A stretch of 64,000 nt of DNA, taken from NCBI GenBank assembly GCA_015680685.1, contig MNCI01003943.1, positions 12,509 to 76,508 on the forward strand, given 5' to 3'. The position numbers and the translations under genes are program-made. The notes under the pieces are model-generated. The model saw only the letters and a program-made list of their open reading frames with translations, did not search any database and was not told where the DNA came from. Below, piece after piece: positions 36,561-49,116 of this stretch; the stretch's first letter is position 1; every line of letters begins with the position of its first letter. Source of the DNA: Gnetum montanum (Eukaryota > Streptophyta > Gnetopsida > Gnetales > Gnetaceae).

Positions 36561-36786
36561 AATTTTGTTAGTTATGTGCAATGCTAAACTTGCAAAATGT
36601 GTTGTACCCCAATGAGTGCCAGACATGTCGAATGAGTTAGTCGATGTCCTACACTCATGAAGCCCGAAGGTGTATTGTCAAAATTACGTATTTGGTTAAT
36701 TTACATTAGTAGTTTATTGTATGTATGTAAAAATTTGCATCTATGTGTGTATGCTAATGCTTTACCTATTTCTTAATGATTGTAAG

Positions 36787-39700
36787 GTGTTGTTGAACCC
36801 CATTCTAATCATGGTTAAGCTCATGGATGTCTTGTGTTGCATGAGCAAACCTGTCCCCAACACCCCTATGTCAAATATGCAAGTGGATCATTAGGCAATG
36901 TGGTTTCAACTAAGAGCTTAGGAGTTCTTAGACTACCTATTGCAACAGTTCAACATGATCATGTGGCCACACTTGGCAGTTAAGGCTACTAGCATTATCA
37001 CTAGGATTCTACTACCCAGGGCTAACCAAAACATTCTAAATTTCATCTCAAATGAGTTTGTTGCCAACATTGGTGGGGTAGGAGGCTCAGGTAGAGGCCC
37101 TAGGGGCATTCATCAGTTATCCAGAGTATGGTGCATGATGGGTCTTGCTTGTTATAATAAGAACAACACCCTTTTTGTCACACAGTGATTGCATACTCTA
37201 TTCCAAAACCTACCTGGAACCATCTACTGCATCATAGGGTAAGTGCTTCTATGGCTCTTGCAATGTTTTATGCTACTTGCTCATGTTAAATTGCTGACAA
37301 TTCTATGGTTAATGCCAAGTTTAGGATTGATGAAGATGGTCTACATGATGATCCAGACACTCTGGCCTTAACTCACACTACCTTAGAGGTATTCTCATCC
37401 AGCACAAACATTCGAGTAGTTGTGATTGAGTAGCTAGGGTGTGATCTAGAGACCTACATCTCTCATCACCCGAAGGTGTACAAGTGATGTAGGATCCATG
37501 GTTGGTTAGATGAGGAGTGAGCTACTAGTAAGATTAACACTAAGGAGGTGTCTACAACACCACCCCTATCTTGTACTTCATTCATGCCACATGCATATCT
37601 ACGTTTTTTACTCATGTGCTCTGGTATATGCCCTTTAGCTTGGCTTATTTACATCATGAAGTGCTAACATTGTTTTGCTTTGTGTTGTAGTGGTGGTTGC
37701 CTTAGCCAAGGTGACAATGGTCACCATGGGTTGCATAGAGGCCACACTCATCATGAAATATGGGGATATATAGGGTGTGCAACACTAGCTATTCCATAGA
37801 GCCCTAGATGCATTGATGGCTTGGCTCATGCATGCAAGGTTAGTGCATCTGTTCTTGGCCTTTAGCCTAAGTATCCTGATGGCTGAAATGGTTACCATCA
37901 TTGACTCCTTTAGCAGCAATGTCAGGCAGTTTGTCACCTAGGTGCACAGCATGACAGTAGTGCTAAACCCTAGTGAGACCTTCTCTACTAATTTCTTTGG
38001 CATTCCTACTAATAGCTCAATGATTGTTAATAAGGCTAGCAAGGATGGATCACAAAGAGGAGACTGAGAACTAGTTGAAGGCCACTTGATCTCACAAAGG
38101 CATGTCAATCAAAGATGTTAGGTGCCTAAGGTGTAGGAGCTCTACCCTCTATTCCTCATGCCTTTCCAAAATTTCTTTTCCAAGGAAAGACCCTAGGGGT
38201 AAAATAGGCATAGGTGATGAAAGAGATGCTACTAGAGGGTATGAGGTTTAACTAGATCAAGTACATAGCCATCAGGCAACATGCAGAGATTTCTAGGCTC
38301 CAGTTCAACCTCTAGGTAAGGTCCCACGTGCACTTTGCATTCTTCATAGGATACCTACAAAGGTTTGTAGAGCTTTTGGTCATGTAGGATGATGGGTGAT
38401 GATGGTGTAGGACTGTGAGTAGCTATCCAAGTCATGGATCACAGGATCCCCCCAAAAGGGATTGATGAGTTGCTATCAGTAAGGACTAGGGTTCCCATAG
38501 AGCACTTGTATTATTTATGCAATAGTACAAGTGTGGGTCCTCCAGTTGGCATCAAGGACGTAAGTAAGGTGGATTAATACATAGTGGAGATGGTGAAGCC
38601 ATCTAAGGCTAAGATCAAGACATTGGGACCTCAAGAGGAGGCTACCCCCAAGGTCACAAAGCCAAACAACAAAAAGATCCACATCAAGCTACAAGGTTTA
38701 TGTGAGGATGTTGCAGGTTGGTATGCATAGATGCTAGATTCTTTAGTCGTATTTATGCATATATTTTTTTTTTGTTGTTTTTTATGCTATAATGTTAATT
38801 AGCTAACTGTACTATGCTTTATGTATATATGTGTCAGTTGCAGAAAAAGAAGAGAGGGATGCAAGAGCAATAGCTACAACAGTAATGAAGGAAGCCCCCC
38901 CCCCCCCCCCCCCCCCCCAACTANAACCCTGACGAGGGTGACTTTGATACTTTGTTTAATCCTATGCAACTAGGTGAGCCCCCTACACTCATGCTTGAGG
39001 GCTTACTAGGTAATCTACTTTCGTTGCCATTTCTCTACCCTTGTTTACTCTGGTACCTTGAGTTGTATTAGGTCATGTGCTAATTTCATCATTGTATTAT
39101 AGCATCAAATGTTCCAACTAGCAATCTTATGTCAACCTATTGCATGGAGCCATGGCTAGAGATGCCAAATAAATCTACTTTTATGGAAGGTGTTGTTGAG
39201 AACATGGTGGACCACTTGTGATAAGCAAACCTAGAACTAGGTATGTGTGTAGTGCTATCATGCTTTGTGCTATCCTACTTAGTGCTAAAATGCTTAGTTT
39301 TCAATTGAGGTTGACTAGTTGTTATATGCCTATAGGTTCGAAGCTGCAATGGGATCCGAGCAAGGTGACAAAGGTGGATGCTCTGCTTAATCTTCTTCTT
39401 GAGGTTGATGAGGTGTCTCTTCATATGTATGAGACATCTAACAAGTTCATGCTTTCCTATGCCAATTTATTATGGATTTGCAAGTACTCAAATGAATACC
39501 TATGGAAACACATGCATGAACTACAAGAGAAGGTAGCTAGCTAGGATGGGAAGATCAAGGATCTTCAATCCAAGCATGACTTTATAGTGGCTAGATCATA
39601 GAGAGATAGCACTTGGCACACCTCTAAGATTTAGTATTCTAGGTATTGGACCACACTTAGAGGTAAGAATGAGGCAACATGGGAGTTGGTAGAGTAGCAA

Positions 39701-40316
39701 CTCCAAATGAACTTGCTTTTTCAAAAAAACCAGGATTGGCAAAACTATAGCACAAAGGTTTATAAGTGGGGACAAATGCAAAAAAATCATAAGTGCCAAT
39801 ACAAGCAGGAGCATGATGCATACCTGTAGTGGTACAAGGAAGAGTCTACTAAACGCCACCACCTCGAGATGTTTCTTAAGATGATCGATGAGAAGTAGGC
39901 ATATGACATGTTTGCATAACATACAATTGTGAGTGACACTCTCGTGAGGTAGATCATCACCCCCTCCAGAGAGGCCTCTTCTACCACATTTTCCATGGAG
40001 CCACCCTCATGGACCACTACAGACAAAGAAAAGACCCTTGTGGGCATTGACTTTGGCCAAGAAGACTAAACAAAACTTTCTGAAACTGAAATCCTCTATT
40101 GCTTAGAGGCCAGCCTTGGAAAGTTACCTCTAGAGCTCATCAATTCGGGATCCTCCAAGGCTAGTTTTTCCTACGTTATGCTTTTTTTGTTGTAATGCAT
40201 TCTTACTAATTGCGTATATTTGTTTTTTATTGTGATAGGTACCAAACAATGCTAAAGGCCCCAACGACTCGGTAGAGGAAGTGGAACCTCCACCTCCACC
40301 TAGTGCTACTAGTTGA
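36787..40316 (+). pseudogene. Element C opposite-strand spliced gene (homologue of the element B gene)
   Basis: Exon joins parallel those of the B gene: acceptor TTGTAAG before 36787; GTAAGT after about 37240; TGTTGTAG before about 37691; GTTGGT after 38718 and TGTGTCAG near 38840; GTAATC after about 39010 and TTATAG near 39110; GTATGT after about 39240 and CCTATAG near 39332; TGTGATAG before 40239; stop TGA 40314. Segments align with B, for example MDVLCCMSKPVPN with VGVLCYLSKPVAN, and YSTKVYKWGQMQKNHK with YSAKVYEWGQAQKNHK. Many stops are present. A run of 24 C (38895-38918) lies in the acidic/Pro-rich exon. Lies between protease and RT of C, on the other strand. Confidence 0.6.
38895..38918. 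repeat. (C)24 homopolymer with a nearby n
   Basis: Twenty-four consecutive C followed six bases later by an n (38924). The length is probably not reliable. Confidence 0.8.
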
Positions 40317-40589
40317 GCATGACCAAATATAACTCTCACAGGGTTTTTTCTATATTTTTTCTATGTAATGCTAATCATGCTATGTTATGGCTATGTATTA
40401 TTATTCATGCTATATTTTATTATGTATGACTATTTGCTAAGTGTAATGTGCAAACTTTATGGCTATATGATGCTTTTATCGCATTTTGCTATGATTATGC
40501 TTATAGTGTAACCTATGCTAACATGTCCAAATGATGAATTAATGTGACAAAGATGTGTTACGTTAGCCTGGAGTTATGAAATGATAGTA

Positions 40590-40920
40590 ATACTAGACCA
40601 TTACAAGCCATAGTGATACTAGGCCACTGCGAGCCATAGCAAGTTTGGGCCATTACAAGCCATAGTGACTGTTGTCATTTTATAGCCTTGATAGGCCTCA
40701 TGCCTGTTTAATGCCATAGTGGAAGGTTCAGTGCTAGTTTTTGACCATTTCAAGCTATGCATTGCTAGTTTAAGGCCATAGTGGATCATTGCTACAGAAT
40801 TAAAGGTAATATGGCTTGCTAGTTTTAGGCCGTAGCAAGCCATGGTGGGCCACTATGATAGTTTAAGGTCATTTGGGGTCATAGCAATAGTTTAAGAACT
40901 TTCTAGGCCACATATTGCTA
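40590..40920. repeat. Degenerate ~30-bp tandem array between the opposite-strand gene and protease of element C
   Basis: Units contain CTAGTTTAAGGCCATAG or GTTTGGGCCATTACAAGCC. It is placed as is the array at 26540-26930 in element B, but is more decayed. Confidence 0.65.
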
Positions 40921-41289
40921 TCTCTCTTTTTTGTGATTTTTTGTTTTATGATTTTTATGCATTTTTTATGTTTTTCATGCATTAAAGTATAACTACAGAA
41001 GTGTCAATTAAGCAAGAAAATGCATAGACAAAGTAGATGAATGTCTAAAAAAAGCATATAAATGCATAAACTAAGCAAACCAATGTGTGATCTAAGTAAT
41101 CAAGTTAAATGCAGGTAACATGCTACAATGCTAATCTAATGTGAAACAAATGCAACATATGTAGAAAATAAAATACAAGGCATGCAGACACAAATAGCAA
41201 GTAAGCACTTAACATGTTTTAAACTAATGGGATACCTTAGTCACATAGTTGCTTCTTAATCTAATGTGGGTTAGGAGGTGAGTAGGGTC

Positions 41290-41840
41290 TAGGTTGCACT
41301 ATCCAATAATTGCCTTGACCTTTGCTTGCTACATCAAAGGGCAACTCTACTCAAAGGGCATCCTCCAAGAGGTTACTGGCTTCTACCACTCTTTTAGTTG
41401 TATCTGCTTCATGTGTCTTATTGTTTGCCATGAGTGCATCATCAGGAAACTCAACCTCTAACCTTTGCTCCATGTCTATGTTGTTGATGGCTAAGAAGGT
41501 ATCATTATCACCAAGGATGATAACTTCACCACCTTCGTATGGGAGGTGGATCCCTTGATGAATTGAAGAGGAGATGGCTTGTAATTAGGCTAGCCAAGGT
41601 CTACCCAATATTAAGTTGAAGCTTGGCATCTCTTCTATGACAATGAACTCAGTAGCAGTGGGGAATTGCTCCCTTGCTACAAAAGCTATAGCAATAGTGC
41701 CCCTGGTAATGACACAAGACCCATTGAAGAATTTCAAGCATGCAATTTTGATTAGCCTGATTTGATTTGCAAGCCCTAGCTTATCCATGACAGTGTATGG
41801 TATTATGTTCATTGATGCTCCATCATCGATGTGCACTCTA
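41290..41840 (-). pseudogene. Element C aspartic protease domain
   Basis: On the minus strand, MHIDDGASMNIIP (catalytic Asp-Gly-Ala), then FIVIEEMPSFNLILGRPWLA, then HLPYEGGEVIILGDND and a C-terminal part ending near 41290. It has one stop after the ILGRPWLA motif. It is homologous to the protease of B. It ends before the tandem array, with no RT following in frame. Confidence 0.85.
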
Positions 41841-42699
41841 TAGATCTTGCATTACCCAACACGATTAGTAATAAACATAGGATCTATTATGACCTCGTCC
41901 CTCTCAAGATCGACCTTGATTGCTTCATCACAAAATGTTAGGGGCATTGAACTTGATTCCTATGGTGTAGGGGGTAGCATCATTGCATGGATGGAAGCCT
42001 CATCTACAAGGATGTCATCTGTAATTGGGATGGAGGTCAACATCTACACCAGTGTTTCACATGGGTAGATGAAGTCATGATTAGGTCATACAAGCTCAAT
42101 GTTGTATTTTTCTATTTAAATGCTTATTTCACCTAGGCTAAGGTGTTAACAAAGTCCTTGTCATTAGCTACATTTTTGTTGTCCTTGGCTTCTTCCATGT
42201 AGCCTAAGAGATGGATTTCTCATGGAGGTGGCTTAGGCTTTGTTTGGTTGGCTTTCTTATGGGCCTTAGTGCTCCCTTGTGATTTGCTCATTGTGGCTTC
42301 TTTGGTTGTTTTGGACATAGGAACCACAAATATAGGAACTAGCTTTGGCAAACCCACTGCTCTTTATTCTCAATGTTGCCTAATCGTTTTGTCTACAAGA
42401 TGCTTGTTGGGTCTCCTATGTTGCTACCTCAGGGGCCTACCAATGTTTCCAACAAGGTTGGCCCTTGGAAAGGAAGGGACCAATGCATTGGCTACCACTA
42501 GGCTTTGGATAGGTGAGGGGCTAGCATGTTGTGGCACTCTAACGAGGAAGGGTGGCTGAACAATTATTGTTGATGCAACATGCAGGGGGATCCTAATTAT
42601 TAAGGGCATAATGGATGCTTGAGGTGATGCTCTAATAATGAAAGGAGGCCTCGAACCCGTGGGGGCTAAGGAAATCCTTTCACTACTAGAGGCCACCTA

Positions 42700-44970
42700 G
42701 ACCACAAATGGCTACTGCATCGATTCTAGATCATCATTAATGTTGATAGCATTTATGACATAGCTAGCATAATCTACATTTTGAATGTCATTGTACACCC
42801 TCATGGATTGGTTTTGAGGCCTAACTGGGTTTGTAATGTCGAGTACTAGCTTACCTTTGTCAATCATCCTATGCAAATCATCTTGCAAGGCTAGGCAAAA
42901 GTTCATGCTATGACCAAGAAACTAGTGGTAATGGCAAAATTGATCTAGCCTAAAATGTCTTAGGACTAGGGACTCATTTGGTGTTGCAAAGCAGGATTTC
43001 CTAGTAGCTTGTAGTATCTTCCATATTTTTTTCAAGCAGCCTTTGACATTTGTTTGTATTAGATGCATCTGGCTTTTAGTAGTTGGTCTAGTAGCTCTAA
43101 AATATTTACTGACAATGGGGTATACTTAGAGTGATCCTTGCACTCAAAGTTAAGCCTTTGAACAACTTGTGCTATGGCCACCAAGGATGTAGGCTGGTTG
43201 ATTACCTTAGTGCTAAAGTTGATAGCTTTGTTGCTAACCAAGGCTTTGGGCTACTTAGCCATCTACCCCTAGTTGGTTGCTTTGGCTTCTTTAACTACAG
43301 TTTCCACCATTACATTCTACATTCCCTTGTCTTTGTTCCTCCTTGCATGCTAGCTCTTGTAGGCCACATAAGCCAGGTCTTTGCTAGCTCCTACCACATC
43401 TTCTATGATTTTGGTTTAACAAAAACTTGGCTTAGGGATCATGGGCCTTTTGACTTTATAAAGTCATTGACTGTGACCTTGAAAATCACTAGGATATGTG
43501 CTTCAGCTATCAACTCTTGTATCTCATTTAGCGAGGCACTCCACCATTGAATGAACTTTTGCATGGGCTCTAGGTGACCCTGCTTGACTTGCATTAGCTA
43601 GTCTAAGGTTGCCTCTGGCTTCAAATTGTATTTGAATCACATTATGAATCAGCTTAAGAGGTCCTTGAAAGAGGAGATAAAGCCTCTAGGTAGTGCATGG
43701 TACTAATCTAATGCTTTGCTATTCAATGACATGGTGAACACATGTGTGATGGCATGTAGCCATGCTTGCAACAGCAAGCAATTGGACCCAAACATGACCA
43801 GACACACATTGGGGTCTCCCTCACCATTGTATTGGTGAACTAAGGTAGTTAGACTCCAATTAGAGGAGTTAGAGGTGAGACCATACGACTTATAGGTTCA
43901 TCCTAGTAGAAGTCCACCACTTTGATGATTTTGGAGGAGGCAACTTTAAGTCACCTCACCTCTTTTGTCAAGCTTTGGATCATCTAGAACACTTGATCTA
44001 AGTTTTGAGATGCTCCTGTTTGCTATGCTGGTTGTGTTTTCTGATGTGTTGGTTGTGCTATTTGCTACTAGACTGGCTATATGTCCCATGGCCTGGTTGC
44101 AAGTTACAGAACCACGTGATGTGTTTGATGCATTAGTTGTGCTATGAGGATGGTGATTAGGACAAGCAATGCACACTTGGGTTGGGCCAACATTGGGGGC
44201 GTTGATGAAATAGACAAGACATAGGGTACCTAAGTCACTTAGGGCCTAGAGATAGGCCCTATGTGGACATATGGTTGAGCAAGTGTGGTTGCTACAAGCA
44301 AAGATGGTTGAGTGGGTTACGATGATGCCACAAAGGGTAATTCAAGGAAAGCCACTATGTCATAATATGTGCATTTCATCTGATGCATTGCTATTACAGG
44401 TGTTGACCTAGGCCTGGCGGAGTGGGAAGGTGATGCTAGTGCTATGATCATCTCAAGGAGAATGGATGAATGAGGTCAAGGAGAAGCCAAACTAGGGATC
44501 ATTCATTGGAAGATAATGTGGAAAGAGCCCTCATTCTTGGAGTGAGTTTCAAACTCATCCTCTTCCTCTTATAGGACCTTCTCATAGTTTATTCCTACAT
44601 CACACTCACCTGCTCAAATGAGCTAGGCTAACAATCGATGGTAGGGCTCTATGAGCGAGATGATATCAAATGAGGAGGGGATATACTCTCATCTGTCCTA
44701 GTGGATCAGCTCATAGTTTCATTTTTCCTTCATGTCTGAGCAGTATACAGATAACCATACTTGAATCTTTGTGCATATGAAGTTGTACTACTTGTTTCTT
44801 GGTGCGGCATATTCTAGGTCTTGACTACATAACCTAAGGGATTACCTTCATCTTACCATTACAAGACTTCCAAGGTTGTCAATCCTAGTCTTCTATTGGA
44901 TGGGCAAGATGTTTAGTGCATTTGAGATTGACATCAAAGGTTTTTCTGGGTTCATGGACATAGATCGAGT
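42700..44970 (-). pseudogene. Element C gag
   Basis: On the minus strand, the N-terminal part near 44830-44600 aligns with B gag (YNFICTKIQVW with YDFIYAKIQAD). Capsid-type sequence follows near 43750-43450. The finger region near 42900 encodes MNFCLALQDDLHRMIDKGKLVLD, matching the segment after the zinc finger in B. Stops and frame changes are frequent. The start is not fixed. Confidence 0.75.
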
Positions 44971-45387
44971 TGTAAGAGGGGACTATAGGAGTTACAAGTT
45001 GTGAAACACTATGGACTACACTAAACCTAACTCTATCCTAGCTCACACCACTAACTATGTTGAGTACGCTCTCCACGCTGGAGAGCAGACTATGCTAGCT
45101 ATGCTAGAGACGACTACACTCCAATTGAAAATGACGATAATTTAGTAGAAAGTGGAAATAAGTATGATTTGGGTTGCTACATGGGGTCTCAGGGGGATCG
45201 ACTACGGGATCCAATCTACACTAACAGGTTAATAGACAATGTCTGCATTGGCCTAACTTTCAGCTACTACTGTGCACATAATAGGTCCATAGGGGTGTTA
45301 TAGTCTACACTAGCCTAAAGCTAACAACTACAATGCAAAGAACATGCAAGATAGCCACAACGAAGTTTTAAAAAGTGGTTTAAACCT

Positions 45388-45400
45388 CCTTCTAGTGCCA
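45388..45400 (-). other. Primer-binding site of element C
   Basis: Five bases after the 5' LTR end, the minus strand reads TGGCACTAGAAGGAGG. TGG at the start fits pairing with a tRNA ending CCA. I did not identify the tRNA. Confidence 0.6.
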
Positions 45401-45405
45401 GAAAC

Positions 45406-46874
45406 TATAACAATAAAAAACATTGGCAGCTGGAACACCGAGGTCCATGGGCGCATAACCTAATCCCAAATCTACATGAGGGCCTACTAGAGGCAAAGAT
45501 GGGGCACTATGAATGGTCTAGCTGATCAAACAGGGACTTACTGAATGTGACGAGGGTGAAGCATGGTTAGATGTGGTGCTAATGCAAAACAGTGCTAAGG
45601 GTGTAGGTGGTGTTTGTAGTGTTTGCAATGTTAGTGAGCGTAGTCATAAGTGCCCAAGGGGATGAGCAGAGTCAAGGGTTTCAGTGAGGCAAATGATGTC
45701 AACACATAGGGACCATCACCTAAGCATGCTTTCAAGCATGACTACATAGTAAAATGGTGAAAAATGTAAATAAAATGCAAAGGATGCGAAGAAATAGAGA
45801 GAATGAAGTAGAGTACCATCCTAAATGGGGTTGAGTGTAATTAACACCAAGAAGGGGATTAGAAGGTACATGGTATATAGTAAGCACAAGTGGATAGCAT
45901 AGTCACAGTCTGTGGTTTGTCTAGCTATGAATACTAGTGTTTAGCCAAGGCATCTATGTCTACCAGGTTGGTCGCTATGGTGTACTGCTGGCTGCAGTGT
46001 TCTAATGGGCAATGGGGATCTATAATGGTCTATAACTTCACTTGTTTCTCTGGTTTACCAATGTGCCCTTAATTCTCCAAATTTGCTAACTACCCATTAA
46101 ATTTTTTTATCCCCCTCCTTCTTCCCCCTTGCAAACATTGAAGACATGAGTATTTATAGGTTTAGGATTAGTGGGGAATGCAAGATAACTACCACATGAT
46201 GAATTGGATGGCTAGGAATACACTCAGTGTAGTTACTATTCATGTGGTGTGCTGATGGGGTTGATGGTATCGATGGTGTTGCACTTTGTTGTGCTTTGCC
46301 GAACTCTACAAGACTATGACTATGCTGCCAATTGCATGTGTGTGTGTCAAGAGGACTATGAGGTAACTAAAAATGAAACTCAGAGACTATGCTTTGCAGG
46401 ACTATTCTCTCCACACTCTCGCATAGGGTCAAGCATAGTTACACTTTTTGGGCAAAAGGGGGTATAAAAAAGAAGTATGTTACTGACTATGCTTGCCAAA
46501 GGTGAGTTGATTACATTCTAGAGCTAAGCTGAGCATTGTTGCTATGTTGTGGAGGCTGCTAGAGAATGTCCTTACTAACTATGCTCTTTTGAAAGGTGAC
46601 TACTCTTTGGGCTGGGGATGAGCATAGTCTCAATGCTGGTGGAATCTATGAGGAAAATGGATTTTTTGCAAACTACACTCTCCTTGAGAGGCTAACTATG
46701 CTCTGGAATGGTGTGCTTGGGGGAGTGCATAATCTCAACACTTAGGAAAAATTTTCAAATTTTACCCTCTAACTAACTACACTCTCTAAGTTCTACAAAG
46801 GGGTTGAGCATAGTTCCCACACTTTATCAAAATTTGCAACTAGGACGTCGTAGTCCAGATTTGGTGGTGTTTCA
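45406..46874 (-). repeat. 5' LTR of element C (right copy)
   Basis: Aligns with 10458-11945. TATA box (minus strand) at 46151-46158. U3 motifs such as GACTATGCTTTGC, GAGCATAGTC and TAACTATGCTC lie at about 46380-46810. It ends GTGTTTCA before the duplication AGGAT. The first base pair TG has become TA. Confidence 0.85.
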
Positions 46875-48203
46875 AGGATGTTACATAAATTTCTAAGAGA
46901 CTTCTTCTTAGAATTAAAGATATCCCTTTCTTGATATTAAGAAAAGTAGATCAAATGGACACCAAGTATAATTTCATTATTAACAAGTGATGGGTTTATG
47001 AAGCCTTGCATTTTAAGAAGGCAAATGATCTGTACTATCACAATGTTGAGATTGATATGCATGCATTAGATGATGTTGCTGATACTAGTGATGTTAACAT
47101 CTTCCATAGCATTCCTTATATTCTATTGTCAAAAAAGGTTGGAAAAATGAGATTGTAGTTTGAAGGTGCTTTACTTCAAATAGATGAAGAAAACATTATC
47201 GATCATACATCGTTAGTTGCATAGCATCCTAGAATTGTAAGAAAGGAAATTGATTAGATAAGAACATGGATGCATAATCCATCATTATAGGATTTAGATG
47301 TTGCTTAATGGCCTTGTATGTATAATTCTCCTATTAATGGGTTTAACATGATGGAGCTATTTACAATGGCATTCCCAAGTCTTTTTCCTGAAGAAAAATG
47401 TGATTTTCTTGAACGAAGAGCTAAAGATGTCAAATTGCATGAATATGCAAAACATCTTACTCACTACAAAGATGGTGAACTTGGATGACATAAGTGTTTC
47501 AGGTAAATATTATTTCTTGATTTGTTTGTTATTCTCATTATTCATAATATTTTTTTAAAAAACACTAAAATAATGATGTATGATTTATTTTTAGGTATTA
47601 TATCTAAAATGTCATTAAAAGGAGACAGGCAATGGAATCTACCTTTGTATTTTTTTAAAAAAAATATTGTTGATGCACACCTAACTATTGAGGAACAATG
47701 GGAGCAATTGCATAATGCTCCATCACATGTCATTGTTGATAGTTTGATGCAATATGGTACCTCCATTTGTGGTACACCATCTTATTGGAGAAAATGTAAA
47801 ATAGAGCTAATTGACATGGTGAATCAATTGGGAACACCTGCTTTCTTTTTTTTTACTCTAAGCCCAACAAATCTCTATTGGCTTGAGTTGCATAATCTAA
47901 TGGAAGGAGATCCACCAGAGAACTCATCAAAACTCAAACATTGGAGGTAAAGTAATATCATAGAAAATCCACATATAGTTGCAGATTTCATGCATCATCA
48001 TCACATTGCCCTTTTTAAAATAGTTTTGATAAATAAATTCCATGTTGTTGACTATTGGATACGAAATGAGTGGCAGCATCATGGATCTCCACATGTGCAT
48101 GGTTTCTTGTGGATACAAGGTGCTCCAGAGGTAGATGAACTCAACCATAATGATCCTTACATCATGCATAGGGCAAAGGAATTTTTTGATTCAATCACAA
48201 CTT
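46875..48203 (+). pseudogene. Helitron Rep gene, continuation right of element C
   Basis: The frame resumes directly at the target duplication and gives sequence like Helitron replicases: NDLYYHNVEID (about 47030), FTMAFPSLFPEEK (about 47365-47400), VKLHEYAKHLTHYKDGE (about 47430-47480). An apparent short intron lies at about 47503-47595. Then come FFFTLSPTN and the HUH nuclease motif in QHHGSPHVHGFLW (48077-48115), the two His residues of the rolling-circle initiator. Stops (for example TGA near 47487, TAG at about 47254) show that it is dead. The tyrosine and helicase parts are not seen. Element D is inserted shortly downstream at 48257. Confidence 0.8.
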
Positions 48204-48256
48204 GAATATTTATAACAATGATAATTGATAATGATAAAACTTAAAAAAAAACTTAA

Positions 48257-49104
48257 TGATGAGTAGCAAGGTACCCCTACACCCAACCATACAAGTCATA
48301 AGCGTTCATGTGTGATCCGGTCAAACTCTGTAGACCTTAAGTTCTTAAGTGCACTAGTTTCAAGGAAGTGAAATCTAGTTGAAATGATCATTGTCTTCTT
48401 AGTTCCACTTGTGAGGTACAAGTATATGGTTAAGTGCAACCAAGGGATGTGATTTTTATCAATTTTTATTTTATAAGTTTAATCGCCTAGAACTAGAATG
48501 AAAGGTAGAGTAATTTAAGATCTGATTCATCTATTGCCTAGATAGCCTAACACAAGTACCTATTCCCACTCTCCAAACACATCTTGAACACATATAGCAC
48601 TATTGGGTTACCAAACATTAAGCATTTCTGGGTTACCAAGCATTACATGTATGCTTGGAGTAGTCATGCTTGTGTTCATTAACAATTAGAAATTAATTAC
48701 CTAATTAAAGTGCATTAAAGTAAAGTGAATGAATATCAAATGCATTAAAAAAACATTAATCTATTCTCAGTGCTACAAGGATTATCAAAAGGGTTCATTT
48801 TTATTCCCATCACACTGTTGTGCTCAAGTACATCAATGCTCAAACAAAGATTCATACATACTCAAACAATTGCTGCAGGCACTCAGAAAATATTCTAACT
48901 CTAGAGAAAATAAACTACAAGAGCTTCACTATGCTATGACAAAAACTATAAAAAACTATTTGAAAATCGTGAGCCTAAGTGCTATATTTATAGGCCAACA
49001 TATATCCTGCGATATTAAATATTTGACATTGCATCTTGGGATCTAATATTAGGTATTCAATATTGAGGCTTTGATATCAAAGCAAATCAAAACATAGTTT
49101 ATCA
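48257..49104 (-). repeat. 3' LTR of element D (left copy, 848 bp)
   Basis: It starts TGATGAGTAGCAAGG and ends AGTTTATCA on the plus strand. The minus-strand TATA box is at 48985-48992. U3 (48993-49090) holds GATATT/GATATC-like words. Confidence 0.9.
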
Positions 49105-49116
49105 TACCCCCACAAC
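49105..49116 (-). other. Polypurine tract of element D
   Basis: On the minus strand GTTGTGGGGGTA precedes the LTR start TGATAAAC. The conserved CTCGAGGATGAG lies just upstream, as in element A. Confidence 0.7.

Larger units (their letters stand above)
10458..46874 (-). mobile_element. Element C: Tat/Ogre-like Ty3/gypsy retrotransposon, interrupted by element B
   Basis: Two LTRs in direct orientation (10458-11945 and 45406-46874) bound the element. AGGAT flanks it on both sides (10453-10457 and 46875-46879). Order on the minus strand: 5' LTR, primer site, gag, protease, a gap filled by a plus-strand spliced gene, RT, RNase H, (element B), integrase, repeat array, primer tract, 3' LTR. Without B it is about 18.2 kb. 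The gag zinc-finger region and the RT/IN motifs are of non-chromodomain Tat type. Stop codons are frequent throughout, so the copy is dead. The LTR pair differs visibly more than that of B, as expected for the older host element. Confidence 0.85.
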
